DNA of 64,000 nt from the NCBI GenBank assembly GCA_024235655.1, contig JACKLY010000001.1, forward strand, positions 248,001 to 312,000, written 5' to 3'. The stretch is from Zoogloeaceae bacterium. Its GTDB lineage: Bacteria > Pseudomonadota > Gammaproteobacteria > Burkholderiales > Rhodocyclaceae. Below the pieces are notes generated by a model. The model had not been told where the DNA came from and made no database searches. It worked only from the letters and a program-made list of their open reading frames with translations. Made by a program: the position numbers and the translations under genes. This document shows, in pieces, positions 34,984 to 44,159 of the stretch (positions are counted from its first letter, which is position 1; every line of letters starts with the position of its first letter).

Positions 34984-35420
34984 GCGGCCTCCATTCGTTC
35001 CAGCACTTCCTCGTACCAGCGCCGGCGCAGTTTGCCGATGACCAGCCCGGCGATGCCGGCGACCAGGCCCAGCACCGTTGCATCGAAGGCAACCGTGACC
35101 GCTGCCGCCAGTTGTGCCGGATCGCCCTGCCCGAGCGCAGCAAGGCCCGGCCCGAGGGGAATGATGGTGGCCATCAGGCCGAGCATCGGCGGAATGCGGG
35201 CAAGCAGGTCGGCGCGCTCGAGCCGGTGGCGGGCGAGGGTCTGCAGGTGCAGCAGGTCGCCGCCCGCCGCCAGCCGGGAGAGGCCGGAAAAGCGTTCACC
35301 GACGGCGATGCCAGCCTCGACGGCGGCAATGGCGCAGGCGACGACCAGTGCGAACAGGGCCGGTGCCAGCAGCCAGGTCACGGCTTCATGCAGCCAGCTC
35401 AATGAAACGGAATTGATCAT
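34980..35420 (-). CDS. MotA/TolQ/ExbB-like proton channel protein
   Basis: 146 residues with three predicted helices near 14-36, 75-97 and 107-130. ARIPPMLGLMATIIPLGPGL and AFDATVLGLVAGIAG are the conserved second and third helices of the ExbB/TolQ family; Thr115 with Asp113 lie where TolQ/ExbB keep polar channel residues. It is shorter than ExbB because the large cytoplasmic loop is reduced. It overlaps the CobN-like gene (ATGA) upstream and DUF2149 downstream, so all three are co-translated. Function by analogy: to use proton-motive force to drive the CobN-like partner. Confidence 0.87.
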   Translation of the reverse strand: MINSVSLSWLHEAVTWLLAPALFALVVACAIAAVEAGIAVGERFSGLSRLAAGGDLLHLQTLARHRLERADLLARIPPMLGLMATIIPLGPGLAALGQGDPAQLAAAVTVAFDATVLGLVAGIAGLVIGKLRRRWYEEVLERMEAA

Positions 35421-38400
35421 GTCGTTCTCCGGAAACGTGGGGAGTCAGGAAAGGAAGTGCGGCATCCATGGCGGATGCCGGCAAGGAACAAAAGCGGCAG
35501 CAGGGCAAGCAGCGTCGTCGGCAACGTGGCTGGCCGCGAGGGTGCGTCCAGCTGCGTCAGTTCGTAGTAGCGCGATGGGAGGGCTGCCTCCGTCGCGGTG
35601 GGGTCGGCTGCCGGTGGCTGCATGGCTCGTCCTGCCGCCTGTGCGCTGCGGGTCGGCGCACGCGCCGCGGCCGTTGCTGGCTGGTACGGCTCGAGGTGCT
35701 CGCCACGCGCCCTGGCCAGCACGACGCCGAGCGCCTCGGCATCGCCTGCCGCGAGTTGCGGCGACAGCCATTGCCACATGGGGTGGTTGGGCGCAGTGTG
35801 GCCGCTGCCGGGCAGTCCGTTCCGGGCCACCAGCTGTGCGAGTTCGCCACCGAGCTGCCGGATCGTCGCCGCATCGGTTTTCCAGAAGCCTTTCTCGGCG
35901 GCCACCATGAAGATGGCCAGCATGTGCGCCTTGACGTGGGCATTCGGCCCCTGCGCAAGAAAGGCCGGCAGGCCCAGCTTCTGCGAATCGTCGAAATAGA
36001 CCGACTTCACTTCATCCCAGGCCCAGTTCTGGATCAGATCCGGCCGTGCCACCTGCCAGCCCCAGAGGTTTTCCAGAAACTCCTGCCCCATGGTGCGGGC
36101 GCCGGCATAGCCGTGCGCCATCAGCGGCGTCAGCCAGGCCGGGTTGAGGTAGCGGCCGCGCAGTTCACCGAGCAGCGCGGTGGAAAGTGGTTCGATGTCG
36201 GCATGGCCGGGGTTGGCATGCTGCAGGATCAGGCTTTCCGGGCGTTTTCCGGTCAGCCCTTCGACGGCCAGCGAAATGCCCCCGAGGTAGTCAAAGGCGT
36301 CGTTGTTGTCGAGCAGGCCGTAGAGGTTGCTGGCGCGGCCGTGCCAGGCGCGGCCGACGCGGGTCAGTGCTGTATCGAAAGCGACATGTGCGGCTTCGCC
36401 TTCCGCCGCCAGACCATAGGCGTGGCCCAGCCGCCGGCGATAGACCTGACCCAGTTCAGCCCGTTCCTTCCAGGCGCCGGAGCGTTCGGTCAGGCGGTTG
36501 ATGCCGGCACCGTAGGCGCCGGGGGCATCACCGAAGATGCGCAGTGCGGCGCTGCGACCGGCTTCGGCCAGCGGCAGCCCATGCTGCAGCAAGGCATGCG
36601 TACGTTGCTGCCATTCGCCGGCGACCTGGTTGCCGGATAGCGGCTCGTCGCCCCAATGCACCGTCGGCAGCACCTGCAACGCGGCGGCCAGGGCTTCCTG
36701 CAATTCGGGATGCGTCCGGCTCAGCGTATTGGCCGACGCTGCCAGCGCGAGCAGGCCGGCCCGGTCGATCAGGCGCAGCAGGTTGGGGTAGAGGTCGCGG
36801 AACAGGCCGGAGGTGGTGACGATGGCGTCTCGGCGTGGCAGGCCGGAAACGAGGCGGACGTCGGTGACGATGCCTCGCGCATTCCAGACCGGCTCGGCCC
36901 CCATCAACGCCAGTGCAAAGCCGACCATCACGCCCTCGTCGCGAACGGCATCGGAAGCCCACAGGATGACGGCTTCGCTGCCGCTTGCGGGCTTGCGCTG
37001 CCCGGCGCGGGTCGCAAAATCCTGACCCAGCTTGTAACCGAGGCGGGTCGGCAGCAGGTCGCCGTCGACAACGTGGAAGTTGCGCCCGGTGGGCAGGGCT
37101 TCGGGGGAACGCAGCGGATCGTTGCCCTTGCCCGGCGCGATGTAGCGCCCTTCCAGCCCGGCCAGCAGGGCGGCCATTTCAAGGCGCGGCGAAGCGGCCA
37201 GTTTTTCAGCCAGCGCTGGATCCTCGCTGCTGCGCTCAGTGCCCTGCCGCATCGACGCCAGCATCAGTTCGAGCGAGTCTTGCGACCATGGCCGGCCGAA
37301 GATGTGCAGGCCGTGCGGCATGAATTTTTCCTGCAGCTTGGTCAGGTAGTGGCCAACCTCGTGCGCGAGCAGGTCGTCGTCGGCCTGGTCGAAGCCGATG
37401 CCGCGCACCGCAAGCACGTCGGTCATCGACGCTTCCAGTTCCTGCTTGAGGTTAAGCGCATGCACCTGTTCGCGCATGGTGCGTGCGGCGGCCGCCTTGA
37501 CCGCTTCGGAGCCGGACGCCTCATAGCTTTCGACCACCTGGCGCAGCGCCAGCAACTGGTCGTAGAGCGGCGTGGCGGCGAGTGGCGGGGTCAGGTGGTC
37601 GACGATCACTGCCAGCCCGCGCCGCTTGGCCTGGATGCCCTCGCCGACGCCATCGACGATGTAGGGATAGATGCCGGGCAGGTCGCTGGCGATCAGGCTG
37701 GGGTAGTCGTCGGCGGCAAGGCCGACGGCCTTGCCGGGCAGGAATTCGTAGGTGGAATGGCGACCGAGATGGACCACCGCATCGGCGCGGAAGCGGTCGC
37801 GCAGCCAGTGGTAGAAGGCCAGGTACTGATGCGGCGGCGTGATGCTGGTGTTGGCGTGCAGCAGTTCCTCGTCGACTTCCCAGCCGCGCGGCGGCTGCGG
37901 CCCGATGAAGATGTTGCCAAAGACCAGGCCGGGTACCAGCAGGCGTGCGTCGCGGCCAGCACCATGAACCATGACGCGACCGGGTGCCGGCCCCCAGCCC
38001 CGGAGGCCTTCAATCTGCAGCGCGGCCAGCTTGCGGGCCGTGCTGCCATTTCTGGCACAGCGATACCGGCTGCCTTCGACGAGGCATCTGGCATAGCCGG
38101 CCTCGAGCCGGGCGAGCAAGGCGATGGCTTCGGCGCGGCGCGGGTGGTCGGCGCCTTCGACCAGATGATGCAATTCCTTCAGGGCGGCTTCGGCGCGCTT
38201 GCGGCCGAGATTGCGTTCGCCAGCCTGCTCGGCTTCCAGCACTTCGGCATGCAGGCGACCAAGGGGGCCGGCCACCATTTCGTCGCGCACCCGCGGCGGC
38301 AGCTGACTGATCCACGCGGCGTAGTCGTCCTGTGTCACGCCATTGACGTTGGCGGACATTTCGCGCAAGGCATCCCTGTCTTCGGGCAGGTTCACACCCT

Positions 38401-39766
38401 GTGCCATGATGCGTTCGAGCAAGGCTTCCGGCGAGGCCGGCAGTTCTCCGGTGCGGTAGCCTGCCGCTTTCAGGGCGTGCAGGATGTCGAACAACGAGGC
38501 CGGCACATCCAGGTTGTCGGCGCCGATGTTCTGCCGGCCCGGCGGGTGGTTGTAGTAGATCAGTGCCAGCCGCTTGTCGGCATTGGCCTTCCTGCCCAGC
38601 AACTGCCAGCGTACGGCACGGGCAACCAGCCGATCGACTTCGGCCGGCAGCACCTGCGGCCGGCGGATCTCGATGCCGGTCCGGCGGTCGATCTCGGCCT
38701 TGCCCGACGCCGCGACGACGATGGGCTGGCCGCTGCCCTGCAGTTCGGGCAGCGCCACGCGGTACTGAACCGAATCCGGTGGCAGGCCGTCCGGTGACAA
38801 GCGCCACTGCATTGCCGTGCGGTCGGTCAGGCGGATCGCCTTGAAGACCGGTACGTCGAGTTGCTGCAGCGCTGCCGTGACAGCCTCACGCCCTTCTGCA
38901 GCGCCGACGACGAAATCCTGCAAGACGACCAGCGCTGCCGGCCTTGCCGGGGCTATCAGTTCGCGCAGACGCTCGACCACCTCGCGCGACGTCTGGCTCC
39001 AGCGTGCCATGACCACCACGCAGGGCAGTTGCTGCCGGCGCGAGGCGGTGCACAGCGCGTCGGCCGGGGCCGGATCACTGTTGGCCAGATCAAGGACAAC
39101 CAGCGCCGGCTCGGCAGCCAGGCCGCTGTGCCCCCAGGCGGCACCATCGTGCACTTCGGTCAGGCCGTTGCGCAGCCGCAGTGACGGCTCGGGCGTTGCT
39201 GTCGGCAAGCCCTGTGCCGGGCGGAGCAGGTAGCCGATGAGATGCGAGATGTTTTCGCTGCCACCGGCCTGCCAGGTCTTGCGGGCGGCGAGCCAGGCTG
39301 CCGCTGCGGGATGCTGCTGCGTGCTGGCCAGCGCCTCGGCAGGTACGGGGTCGAGCGTCAACTGGCGCAAGGTTTCCGCAGGAAACCCTTCCAGCGAACC
39401 ACCGGCCATGGGGCGCGACAGCAGCGACAGGCTCTGTTCGCCGTTCATCGCCAGCAGGCGGCGGCCATGCGGCAGGTGCGCCGGCAAAGCTTCCTTGAGC
39501 TTGCGTGCCGGGTCGCCGAAAACGGCGACCGCCAGCACGGCATCGGCATCGCCGATCCACTGTGCCAGCTGCCTGTCGGAAGCGGCCATCAGCTGGGCCG
39601 GCGTGCGCAGCACGATGCGGTCGCCGGGGTATGTCTTCAGATGGCGTGCTGCCGCTTCGACGGCGAGTGGCGCACTGCGCTCGCTGACCACCCCGAAAAG
39701 GCTGGCCGCAAAAACCGGCAAGGGCAGCAACAGGATTGCCGCGAGGGTACGCCTCGACCAGGACAT
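35417..39766 (-). CDS. Exported, membrane-anchored CobN-like chelatase large subunit
   Basis: 1449 residues of the CobN/BchH magnesium- or cobalt-chelatase family, with markers YYNHPPGRQNIGADNLDVPA, LGRHSTYEFLPGKAVGL, SDLPGIYPYIVDGVGEG, QAKRRGLAVIVDHLTPP and GAEPVWNARGIVTDVRLV. Unlike cytoplasmic CobN (about 1270 residues) it has a signal peptide at 1-20 (RRTLAAILLLPLPVFAA) and a C-terminal helix at about 1414-1431 (LPTTLLALLPLLFLAG), so the catalytic body should face the periplasm. No ATPase partner (CobS/CobT, ChlI/ChlD) is adjacent; ExbB- and ExbD-like genes overlap it instead. The set resembles HmuS and its companions in Bacteroidetes hmu operons, which process heme. GTG 39772 is an alternative start. 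Confidence 0.87.
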   Translation of the reverse strand: MSWSRRTLAAILLLPLPVFAASLFGVVSERSAPLAVEAAARHLKTYPGDRIVLRTPAQLMAASDRQLAQWIGDADAVLAVAVFGDPARKLKEALPAHLPHGRRLLAMNGEQSLSLLSRPMAGGSLEGFPAETLRQLTLDPVPAEALASTQQHPAAAAWLAARKTWQAGGSENISHLIGYLLRPAQGLPTATPEPSLRLRNGLTEVHDGAAWGHSGLAAEPALVVLDLANSDPAPADALCTASRRQQLPCVVVMARWSQTSREVVERLRELIAPARPAALVVLQDFVVGAAEGREAVTAALQQLDVPVFKAIRLTDRTAMQWRLSPDGLPPDSVQYRVALPELQGSGQPIVVAASGKAEIDRRTGIEIRRPQVLPAEVDRLVARAVRWQLLGRKANADKRLALIYYNHPPGRQNIGADNLDVPASLFDILHALKAAGYRTGELPASPEALLERIMAQGVNLPEDRDALREMSANVNGVTQDDYAAWISQLPPRVRDEMVAGPLGRLHAEVLEAEQAGERNLGRKRAEAALKELHHLVEGADHPRRAEAIALLARLEAGYARCLVEGSRYRCARNGSTARKLAALQIEGLRGWGPAPGRVMVHGAGRDARLLVPGLVFGNIFIGPQPPRGWEVDEELLHANTSITPPHQYLAFYHWLRDRFRADAVVHLGRHSTYEFLPGKAVGLAADDYPSLIASDLPGIYPYIVDGVGEGIQAKRRGLAVIVDHLTPPLAATPLYDQLLALRQVVESYEASGSEAVKAAAARTMREQVHALNLKQELEASMTDVLAVRGIGFDQADDDLLAHEVGHYLTKLQEKFMPHGLHIFGRPWSQDSLELMLASMRQGTERSSEDPALAEKLAASPRLEMAALLAGLEGRYIAPGKGNDPLRSPEALPTGRNFHVVDGDLLPTRLGYKLGQDFATRAGQRKPASGSEAVILWASDAVRDEGVMVGFALALMGAEPVWNARGIVTDVRLVSGLPRRDAIVTTSGLFRDLYPNLLRLIDRAGLLALAASANTLSRTHPELQEALAAALQVLPTVHWGDEPLSGNQVAGEWQQRTHALLQHGLPLAEAGRSAALRIFGDAPGAYGAGINRLTERSGAWKERAELGQVYRRRLGHAYGLAAEGEAAHVAFDTALTRVGRAWHGRASNLYGLLDNNDAFDYLGGISLAVEGLTGKRPESLILQHANPGHADIEPLSTALLGELRGRYLNPAWLTPLMAHGYAGARTMGQEFLENLWGWQVARPDLIQNWAWDEVKSVYFDDSQKLGLPAFLAQGPNAHVKAHMLAIFMVAAEKGFWKTDAATIRQLGGELAQLVARNGLPGSGHTAPNHPMWQWLSPQLAAGDAEALGVVLARARGEHLEPYQPATAAARAPTRSAQAAGRAMQPPAADPTATEAALPSRYYELTQLDAPSRPATLPTTLLALLPLLFLAGIRHGCRTSFPDSPRFRRTT

Positions 39767-39796
39767 CAGCACGTCAGGATATGCCGGTTCAGGGGT

Positions 39797-40411
39797 TCAG
39801 AATTCGACGCCGGGCATGGCTTTTACCCCGGCCTTGAAGGCATGCTTGGTCATGCCCATGTCGGTGACGGTATCGGCGGCGTCGACCAGCGCTGTGGGTG
39901 CTGCGCGGCCGGTGACGATGACGGTCTGCATTTTCGGGCGGGCGGCAATTGCTGCCAGCACCTCGGCCAGATCGAGCCAGCCGTACTTGAAGGCGTAGGT
40001 CATTTCGTCGAAGACGACGAGGTCGATGCCATCATCGGCAAGATAGCTGCAGGCGAGTTTCCAGGCGGCTTGTGCGGCAGCGGTATCGCGATTGTTGTCC
40101 TGTGTTTCCCAGGTGAAACCTTCGCCACAAACGTGCCAGCGCACCTGCTCGGGAAACTTGCGGAAGAAACCTTCCTCGCCGGTATCGGAGCGCCCTTTGA
40201 CGAACTGCACGACAGCGACCTTGTGGCCATGGCCCAGCGCACGGGCGACGACGCCGAAGGCGGCCGAGCTCTTGCCCTTGCCGTTGCCGGTATTGACCAG
40301 CAGGATGCCGCGTGCTTCCTGGGCGGCGGCAATCTTCGAGTCGATGACATCCTTCTTGCGCTGCATGCGCTTGTTGTGGCGTTCGTCGCGATCATTCTGT
40401 TCTGTGGTCAT
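39797..40411 (-). CDS. cobO: Cob(I)yrinic acid a,c-diamide adenosyltransferase
   Basis: Adds the adenosyl group to reduced corrinoid, giving adenosylcobalamin precursors; also the salvage enzyme (CobO/BtuR type). 204 residues with P-loop NTGNGKGKSSAA (40-51), VQFVKGRSDTGE, and the family's LVVFDEMTYAFKYGWL and VIVTGRAAP. Its product adenosylcobalamin is the cofactor of methylmalonyl-CoA mutase encoded at 49.7 kb. It lies between the BtuD-like and CobN-like genes with short spacers (18 and 30 bases), within the riboswitch operon. Confidence 0.95.
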   Translation of the reverse strand: MTTEQNDRDERHNKRMQRKKDVIDSKIAAAQEARGILLVNTGNGKGKSSAAFGVVARALGHGHKVAVVQFVKGRSDTGEEGFFRKFPEQVRWHVCGEGFTWETQDNNRDTAAAQAAWKLACSYLADDGIDLVVFDEMTYAFKYGWLDLAEVLAAIAARPKMQTVIVTGRAAPTALVDAADTVTDMGMTKHAFKAGVKAMPGVEF

Positions 40412-40429
40412 GTCATTTCCTCTGTGGGG

Positions 40430-41212
40430 TCAGGCGGGGATGAACCAGCGTCGGCCGTCGCTTTCGACTTCCTTGAGCGGGTGGCCGTAGAGTTCGGCGA
40501 GGCGTTCTTCGGTCAGCATCTCGCGGCAGTCGCCAAGTTCGTGGCGGCCGTCGCCGTAAAGCAGCAGCACGCGATCGCAATAACGATCGGCCAGGCCGGG
40601 TTCATGCAGCACCATGACGATGCCGGCGCCATCATCCTTCGCCGCCGCGGCGAAGAGATCGAGCGCGGCGATCTGGTGGTTGAGATCGAGATGCGCCAGC
40701 GGTTCGTCGAGCAGGTAGAGCGGGGGCGCCTGCGTCAGCAAGGTGGCAATGGCCAGCCGCTGGCGTTCGCCGCCGGAGAGGGTCTGTACGTCGCGCGCCG
40801 CCAGTTCGGAAAGGCCGCAGGCCTTGAGTGCAGCATGGGCAATATCGGCATCGGCCGTGGTCTCCCAGTCCCAGCGGCCAAGGTGCGGGTGGCGGCCGGT
40901 CAGCGCTGTCTCGAGCACGGTGCTGGCAAAGGCATCGCTGTGTCGTTGTGCCAGCCAGCCGCGCCGGCGTGCGGCTTCCCGTGCTGCCAGTGCCGCATAG
41001 CGGTCGCCGCCCAGCAGTACATCGCCTTCGTCGCCGTCGCGCAGACCGGCCAGCACCGAGAGCAGGGTCGACTTGCCGGCGCCGTTGCGGCCGAGGATGG
41101 CCAGCCGTTCGCCGGCGCGCACGCTGATGTTGAGATCGCTGCAAACGCTGATGCCGCCGATGCGAACGGCGAGTGCGCGGGTGGCGATCAGTGCAGCGCC
41201 CTGCCCGTTCAT
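40430..41212 (-). CDS. btuD: Corrinoid ABC transporter ATP-binding protein
   Basis: 260 residues with Walker A GRNGAGKSTLL (41-51), ABC signature LSGGERQRLAIA, Walker B LYLLDEPLAHLDL and the switch histidine in MVLHEPGLADRYCDRV. It energises uptake through the BtuC-like permease encoded just upstream, whose stop overlaps its start (ATGA). Riboswitch control and neighbours argue for corrinoid rather than ferric-siderophore or heme import, which the family also serves. Confidence 0.9.
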   Translation of the reverse strand: MNGQGAALIATRALAVRIGGISVCSDLNISVRAGERLAILGRNGAGKSTLLSVLAGLRDGDEGDVLLGGDRYAALAAREAARRRGWLAQRHSDAFASTVLETALTGRHPHLGRWDWETTADADIAHAALKACGLSELAARDVQTLSGGERQRLAIATLLTQAPPLYLLDEPLAHLDLNHQIAALDLFAAAAKDDGAGIVMVLHEPGLADRYCDRVLLLYGDGRHELGDCREMLTEERLAELYGHPLKEVESDGRRWFIPA

Positions 41213-42186
41213 CGTGGATGCCTCGCCAGCAGGAAAAGGAAAACCGGCACGCCGATCAGCGCGGTCAGGACGCCGACCGGGAGTTGCTGCGGGGCAACCA
41301 CCGTACGTGCCAGCGTGTCGGCCAACGTCAGCAGTGCGCCACCGGCCAGCACCGAGGCAGGCAGCAGCAGACGCTGGTCGTTGCCGATGGCCAGCCGCAC
41401 CAGATGCGGCACGACCAGGCCGATGAAGCCGATCGAACCGGCGCTGGTGACGGCAATCGCGGTCAGCAGAGACGCGACGGCATAGACCGTGTAGCGCAAC
41501 TGCCGGACATCGACGCCGAGCGCCTGCGCCGTGTCGCTACCCCTTGCCATCAGGTTCAATTCACGGGCGAAAGGCATGGCCACCAGCAGGCCGGCGGCCA
41601 GAATGCCAAGGGCGATCAGCGGCGAGCCGGTCTGCGACAGGTCGCCCATCAGCCAGAAGAGCATCCCGCGCAGTTTGTGTTCCGGGGCGATGGAGAGCAT
41701 CAATGCCACGACCGCGCCGCAGCCGGCAGCAACGATGACGCCGGTGAGCAGGAGTCGCGTTTGTGTCCAGGCACCGTCGCCGTGGGCAAGACCGAAGACG
41801 AGCAGCATGGCGCCGAGTGCGCCGAGAAAGGCAAAGCCGTTGATGCCGGCCATGCCCAGCCCGACCATGATGGCAAACATGGCGCCAACCCCGGCGCCGC
41901 CCGAAATGCCGAGCACATAGGGGTCGGCCAGCGGGTTGCGCAAGAGCACCTGCATCAGGGCGCCGGCCAGCGCCAGCAGGCCGCCGCAGGCAAAGCCTGC
42001 CAGTGCCCGCGGCAGGCGGAGTTCGAGGATGATCGCGGCATTGGGTGTCTGCTCCCCGAGCAGCGTGGCCATCACTTCCGGTAGTGGCAGCGAGAGGCTG
42101 CCCACCGCCAGCGCTGCCGCGAAACTCGCCAGGCCGCCGCAGGCGAGCAAGGCCAGTACGAGGAAAGCGCGGCGGCGGGAGGGCAT
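41209..42186 (-). CDS. btuC: Corrinoid ABC transporter permease
   Basis: 325 residues of the FecCD/BtuC family, with about ten membrane segments. The markers are LRLPRALAGFACGGLLALAG, MQVLLRNPLADPYVLGISGG and the C-terminal GSIGFIGLVVPHLVRLAIG coupling helix region. It forms the inner-membrane channel with BtuD. The operon has no gene for the periplasmic binding protein BtuF, which must be encoded elsewhere. It starts 11 bases after the stop of the TonB-dependent receptor. Confidence 0.9.
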   Translation of the reverse strand: MPSRRRAFLVLALLACGGLASFAAALAVGSLSLPLPEVMATLLGEQTPNAAIILELRLPRALAGFACGGLLALAGALMQVLLRNPLADPYVLGISGGAGVGAMFAIMVGLGMAGINGFAFLGALGAMLLVFGLAHGDGAWTQTRLLLTGVIVAAGCGAVVALMLSIAPEHKLRGMLFWLMGDLSQTGSPLIALGILAAGLLVAMPFARELNLMARGSDTAQALGVDVRQLRYTVYAVASLLTAIAVTSAGSIGFIGLVVPHLVRLAIGNDQRLLLPASVLAGGALLTLADTLARTVVAPQQLPVGVLTALIGVPVFLFLLARHPR

Positions 42187-42197
42187 GGCGGTGTGAC

Positions 42198-44024
42198 TTA
42201 CCTTGGTACGTAACGGATGCCGACAAAGATGCTGGCACCCGGCGTGGCGTAATTGTTTGCCGTCTCGTAGTATTTATCGAAGACGTTGTTGGCACGGGCA
42301 AACAGGATCCAGTCTTTTTCCAGGCGATAGTCGGCAATCAGGTTCAGCAAGCCATAGCCTCCCAGTTCTGTGGTGTTCTTGGCGTCATCGTAGCGCATGC
42401 CGACCAGTTGCCACTCGCCGCCCAGCGTCCACTTGCCGAAGTGGTGGCTGAGGTGGCTGCTCATCTGTTTATCAGCGCGGCGCGGCAGACGGTTGCCGGT
42501 GTCGTCGTCACGGGCGCGCAGCAGGTCGACCGAGATACCACCGCTCCATGCGGCAAAATTGCCGCTGTAACTGAGCGTCGTGCCTTCGAGGGTTGCCGAG
42601 CTGACATTCTTGAGCGGGTAGCCGATGATCAGGTCGTCCACCTTGTTGTGGTACTGGACGACAGAAACGTTTTGCCCGTTGCGCTCCCAGGTGATGCCGG
42701 CCTCGGTGTTTCTCGAATTCTCGGGCTTCAGGTTGGGGTTGCCGGCATAGAGGGCACCGAAGGTGTTGGGAAAATAGAGCTCGTTGAAGGTCGGTGCCCG
42801 GAAGGCCGTTCCGTAGGCAACGTGGGCGCGCCAGGCGGTGTCGATCTGGTAGCCGTAGGTAGCCGTGCCGGTGGTCTTGCCGCCGAATTGCGAATTGTCG
42901 TCACGCCGCAGGTTGGCCTGCAAACTGTGGTTTCCGAATCCACCGGTCCACCCCGCCAGCAGCGAGCGGATGGTGCGCTCGTTAACGGCAAAGTTGGTCG
43001 AACTGGAGACGGACTGCTTCAGATACTCGGTTGCCAGCAACGCGGTGCCGACCGGCAGCTTGATATCGTTCTGCCAGACATACTGATCCTGCGTCGTGTT
43101 GATGTAACCGGTTTCGACATGGTCGCGAATTTGGGTGGCCTTGTCGGTACTGCGACTAATGCGGAGCGTGCTGCTCCAGATGTCGGTGATTCTGTTGCGC
43201 GAGGAGATTCCGTAGGCCGCAACATCCTGATCGTTCTTGTAGTCGCGGGCCTTGGGCGAGGAGTCATAGCGACTGGTGCCGTCGCTGACGAGAAAATTGG
43301 CAGATATTTCGTGCCCTTGCTGCGGACGTAAGGACAGGCTGCCGGTCAGACTGTTGTTGCGGTAGCCGTCGCTGTCGCGGTTGTACGAGCTGTTCTTTTT
43401 GTTGTGGATCGCACTGAAGCCGTCGGTGGCATAGTAGCCACCTTGCAGGCTGTACGAGACCAGCTCCGTGCCGCCGGACACGCCGACGCTGCTGTCATTG
43501 GTATTGTAGGTGCCGAAACCGGTGCTGGCATTGAGCTTTGGATCGCCGTTCCCGCGCTTGGTAAAGATCTGGATGACACCGCCGATCGCGTCGGCGCCAT
43601 ACAGCGAAGAAGCCGGCCCGCGCAGGATTTCGATGCGTTCGATCTGCGACAGCGGAATGCGCGAGAGCGCTGCGTCGCCGGTGGTGGCAGATCCGAAACG
43701 AACGCCGTCGATCAGGACAATGCTCTGTTTCTGGCTGGCGCCGCGAATGAAGAGGCTGCTGTTGGTGCCGGGGCCACCGTTGGCGGTGTATTGGATACCG
43801 GGCTGGCGCGCCAGCAGTTGTTCGAGCGTCGTTTGCCCGGCCTGTTCGATTTCTTCCTTGCCGATGACCGTGACATCGGCCATCAGGTCGCTGACCCGGG
43901 TGGCCTGTCGGGTGGCGGTGACGACAATGGGATCGAGTGTGCTGTCGGCGGCATAAAGGCCAGCCGGAACGCTGCCGATCAATGCTGTGACAATTGTCGA
44001 CAATTTGATGTTGAGATGCTTCAT
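42198..44024 (-). CDS. btuB: TonB-dependent outer-membrane corrinoid receptor, BtuB-like
   Basis: 608 residues: signal peptide (IVTALIGSVPAGLYA), TonB box DPIVVTATR about 32-40, plug domain (IEQAGQTTLEQLLARQPGIQ, IVLIDGVRFGSAT, IERIEILRGPASSLYGADAI, GGVIQIFTKR) and a 22-strand barrel ending in FVGIRYVPR with the terminal aromatic-x-aromatic-like pattern. The length equals E. coli BtuB (614 precursor). The preceding cobalamin riboswitch and the following BtuC/BtuD strongly indicate a vitamin B12 receptor. ATG 44024 follows AGGGGA. It is the first gene of the operon. Confidence 0.93.
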   Translation of the reverse strand: MKHLNIKLSTIVTALIGSVPAGLYAADSTLDPIVVTATRQATRVSDLMADVTVIGKEEIEQAGQTTLEQLLARQPGIQYTANGGPGTNSSLFIRGASQKQSIVLIDGVRFGSATTGDAALSRIPLSQIERIEILRGPASSLYGADAIGGVIQIFTKRGNGDPKLNASTGFGTYNTNDSSVGVSGGTELVSYSLQGGYYATDGFSAIHNKKNSSYNRDSDGYRNNSLTGSLSLRPQQGHEISANFLVSDGTSRYDSSPKARDYKNDQDVAAYGISSRNRITDIWSSTLRISRSTDKATQIRDHVETGYINTTQDQYVWQNDIKLPVGTALLATEYLKQSVSSSTNFAVNERTIRSLLAGWTGGFGNHSLQANLRRDDNSQFGGKTTGTATYGYQIDTAWRAHVAYGTAFRAPTFNELYFPNTFGALYAGNPNLKPENSRNTEAGITWERNGQNVSVVQYHNKVDDLIIGYPLKNVSSATLEGTTLSYSGNFAAWSGGISVDLLRARDDDTGNRLPRRADKQMSSHLSHHFGKWTLGGEWQLVGMRYDDAKNTTELGGYGLLNLIADYRLEKDWILFARANNVFDKYYETANNYATPGASIFVGIRYVPR

Positions 44025-44159
44025 GACTTCCCCTGTTCCCGGCGTACGTCCCCGTAGCCGGTAAGCTAAAAATGGAAATGCTCAGGGGAGTAAGACTGAA
44101 CGGGGTCGGCACTGGCGTGCGCCGAGCGTTCCGTGGCCGCCTCCCCGCGGCACTTCCGC
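44025..44159 (-). promoter_or_regulatory. Expression platform between cobalamin riboswitch and receptor gene
   Basis: These 135 bases carry no gene. They lie between the aptamer and ATG 44024 and contain a G-rich stretch and the Shine-Dalgarno AGGGGA before the start. I see no T-rich intrinsic terminator here, so riboswitch control is likely at translation initiation (or Rho-dependent), as commonly seen for cobalamin riboswitches before btuB in proteobacteria. Confidence 0.5.

Noticed and set aside
36656..38797. Plus-strand open frame of about 713 codons antisense to the CobN-like gene
   Set aside because: No recognisable domain, and the opposite strand carries conserved chelatase motifs throughout; typical shadow frame of GC-rich DNA.
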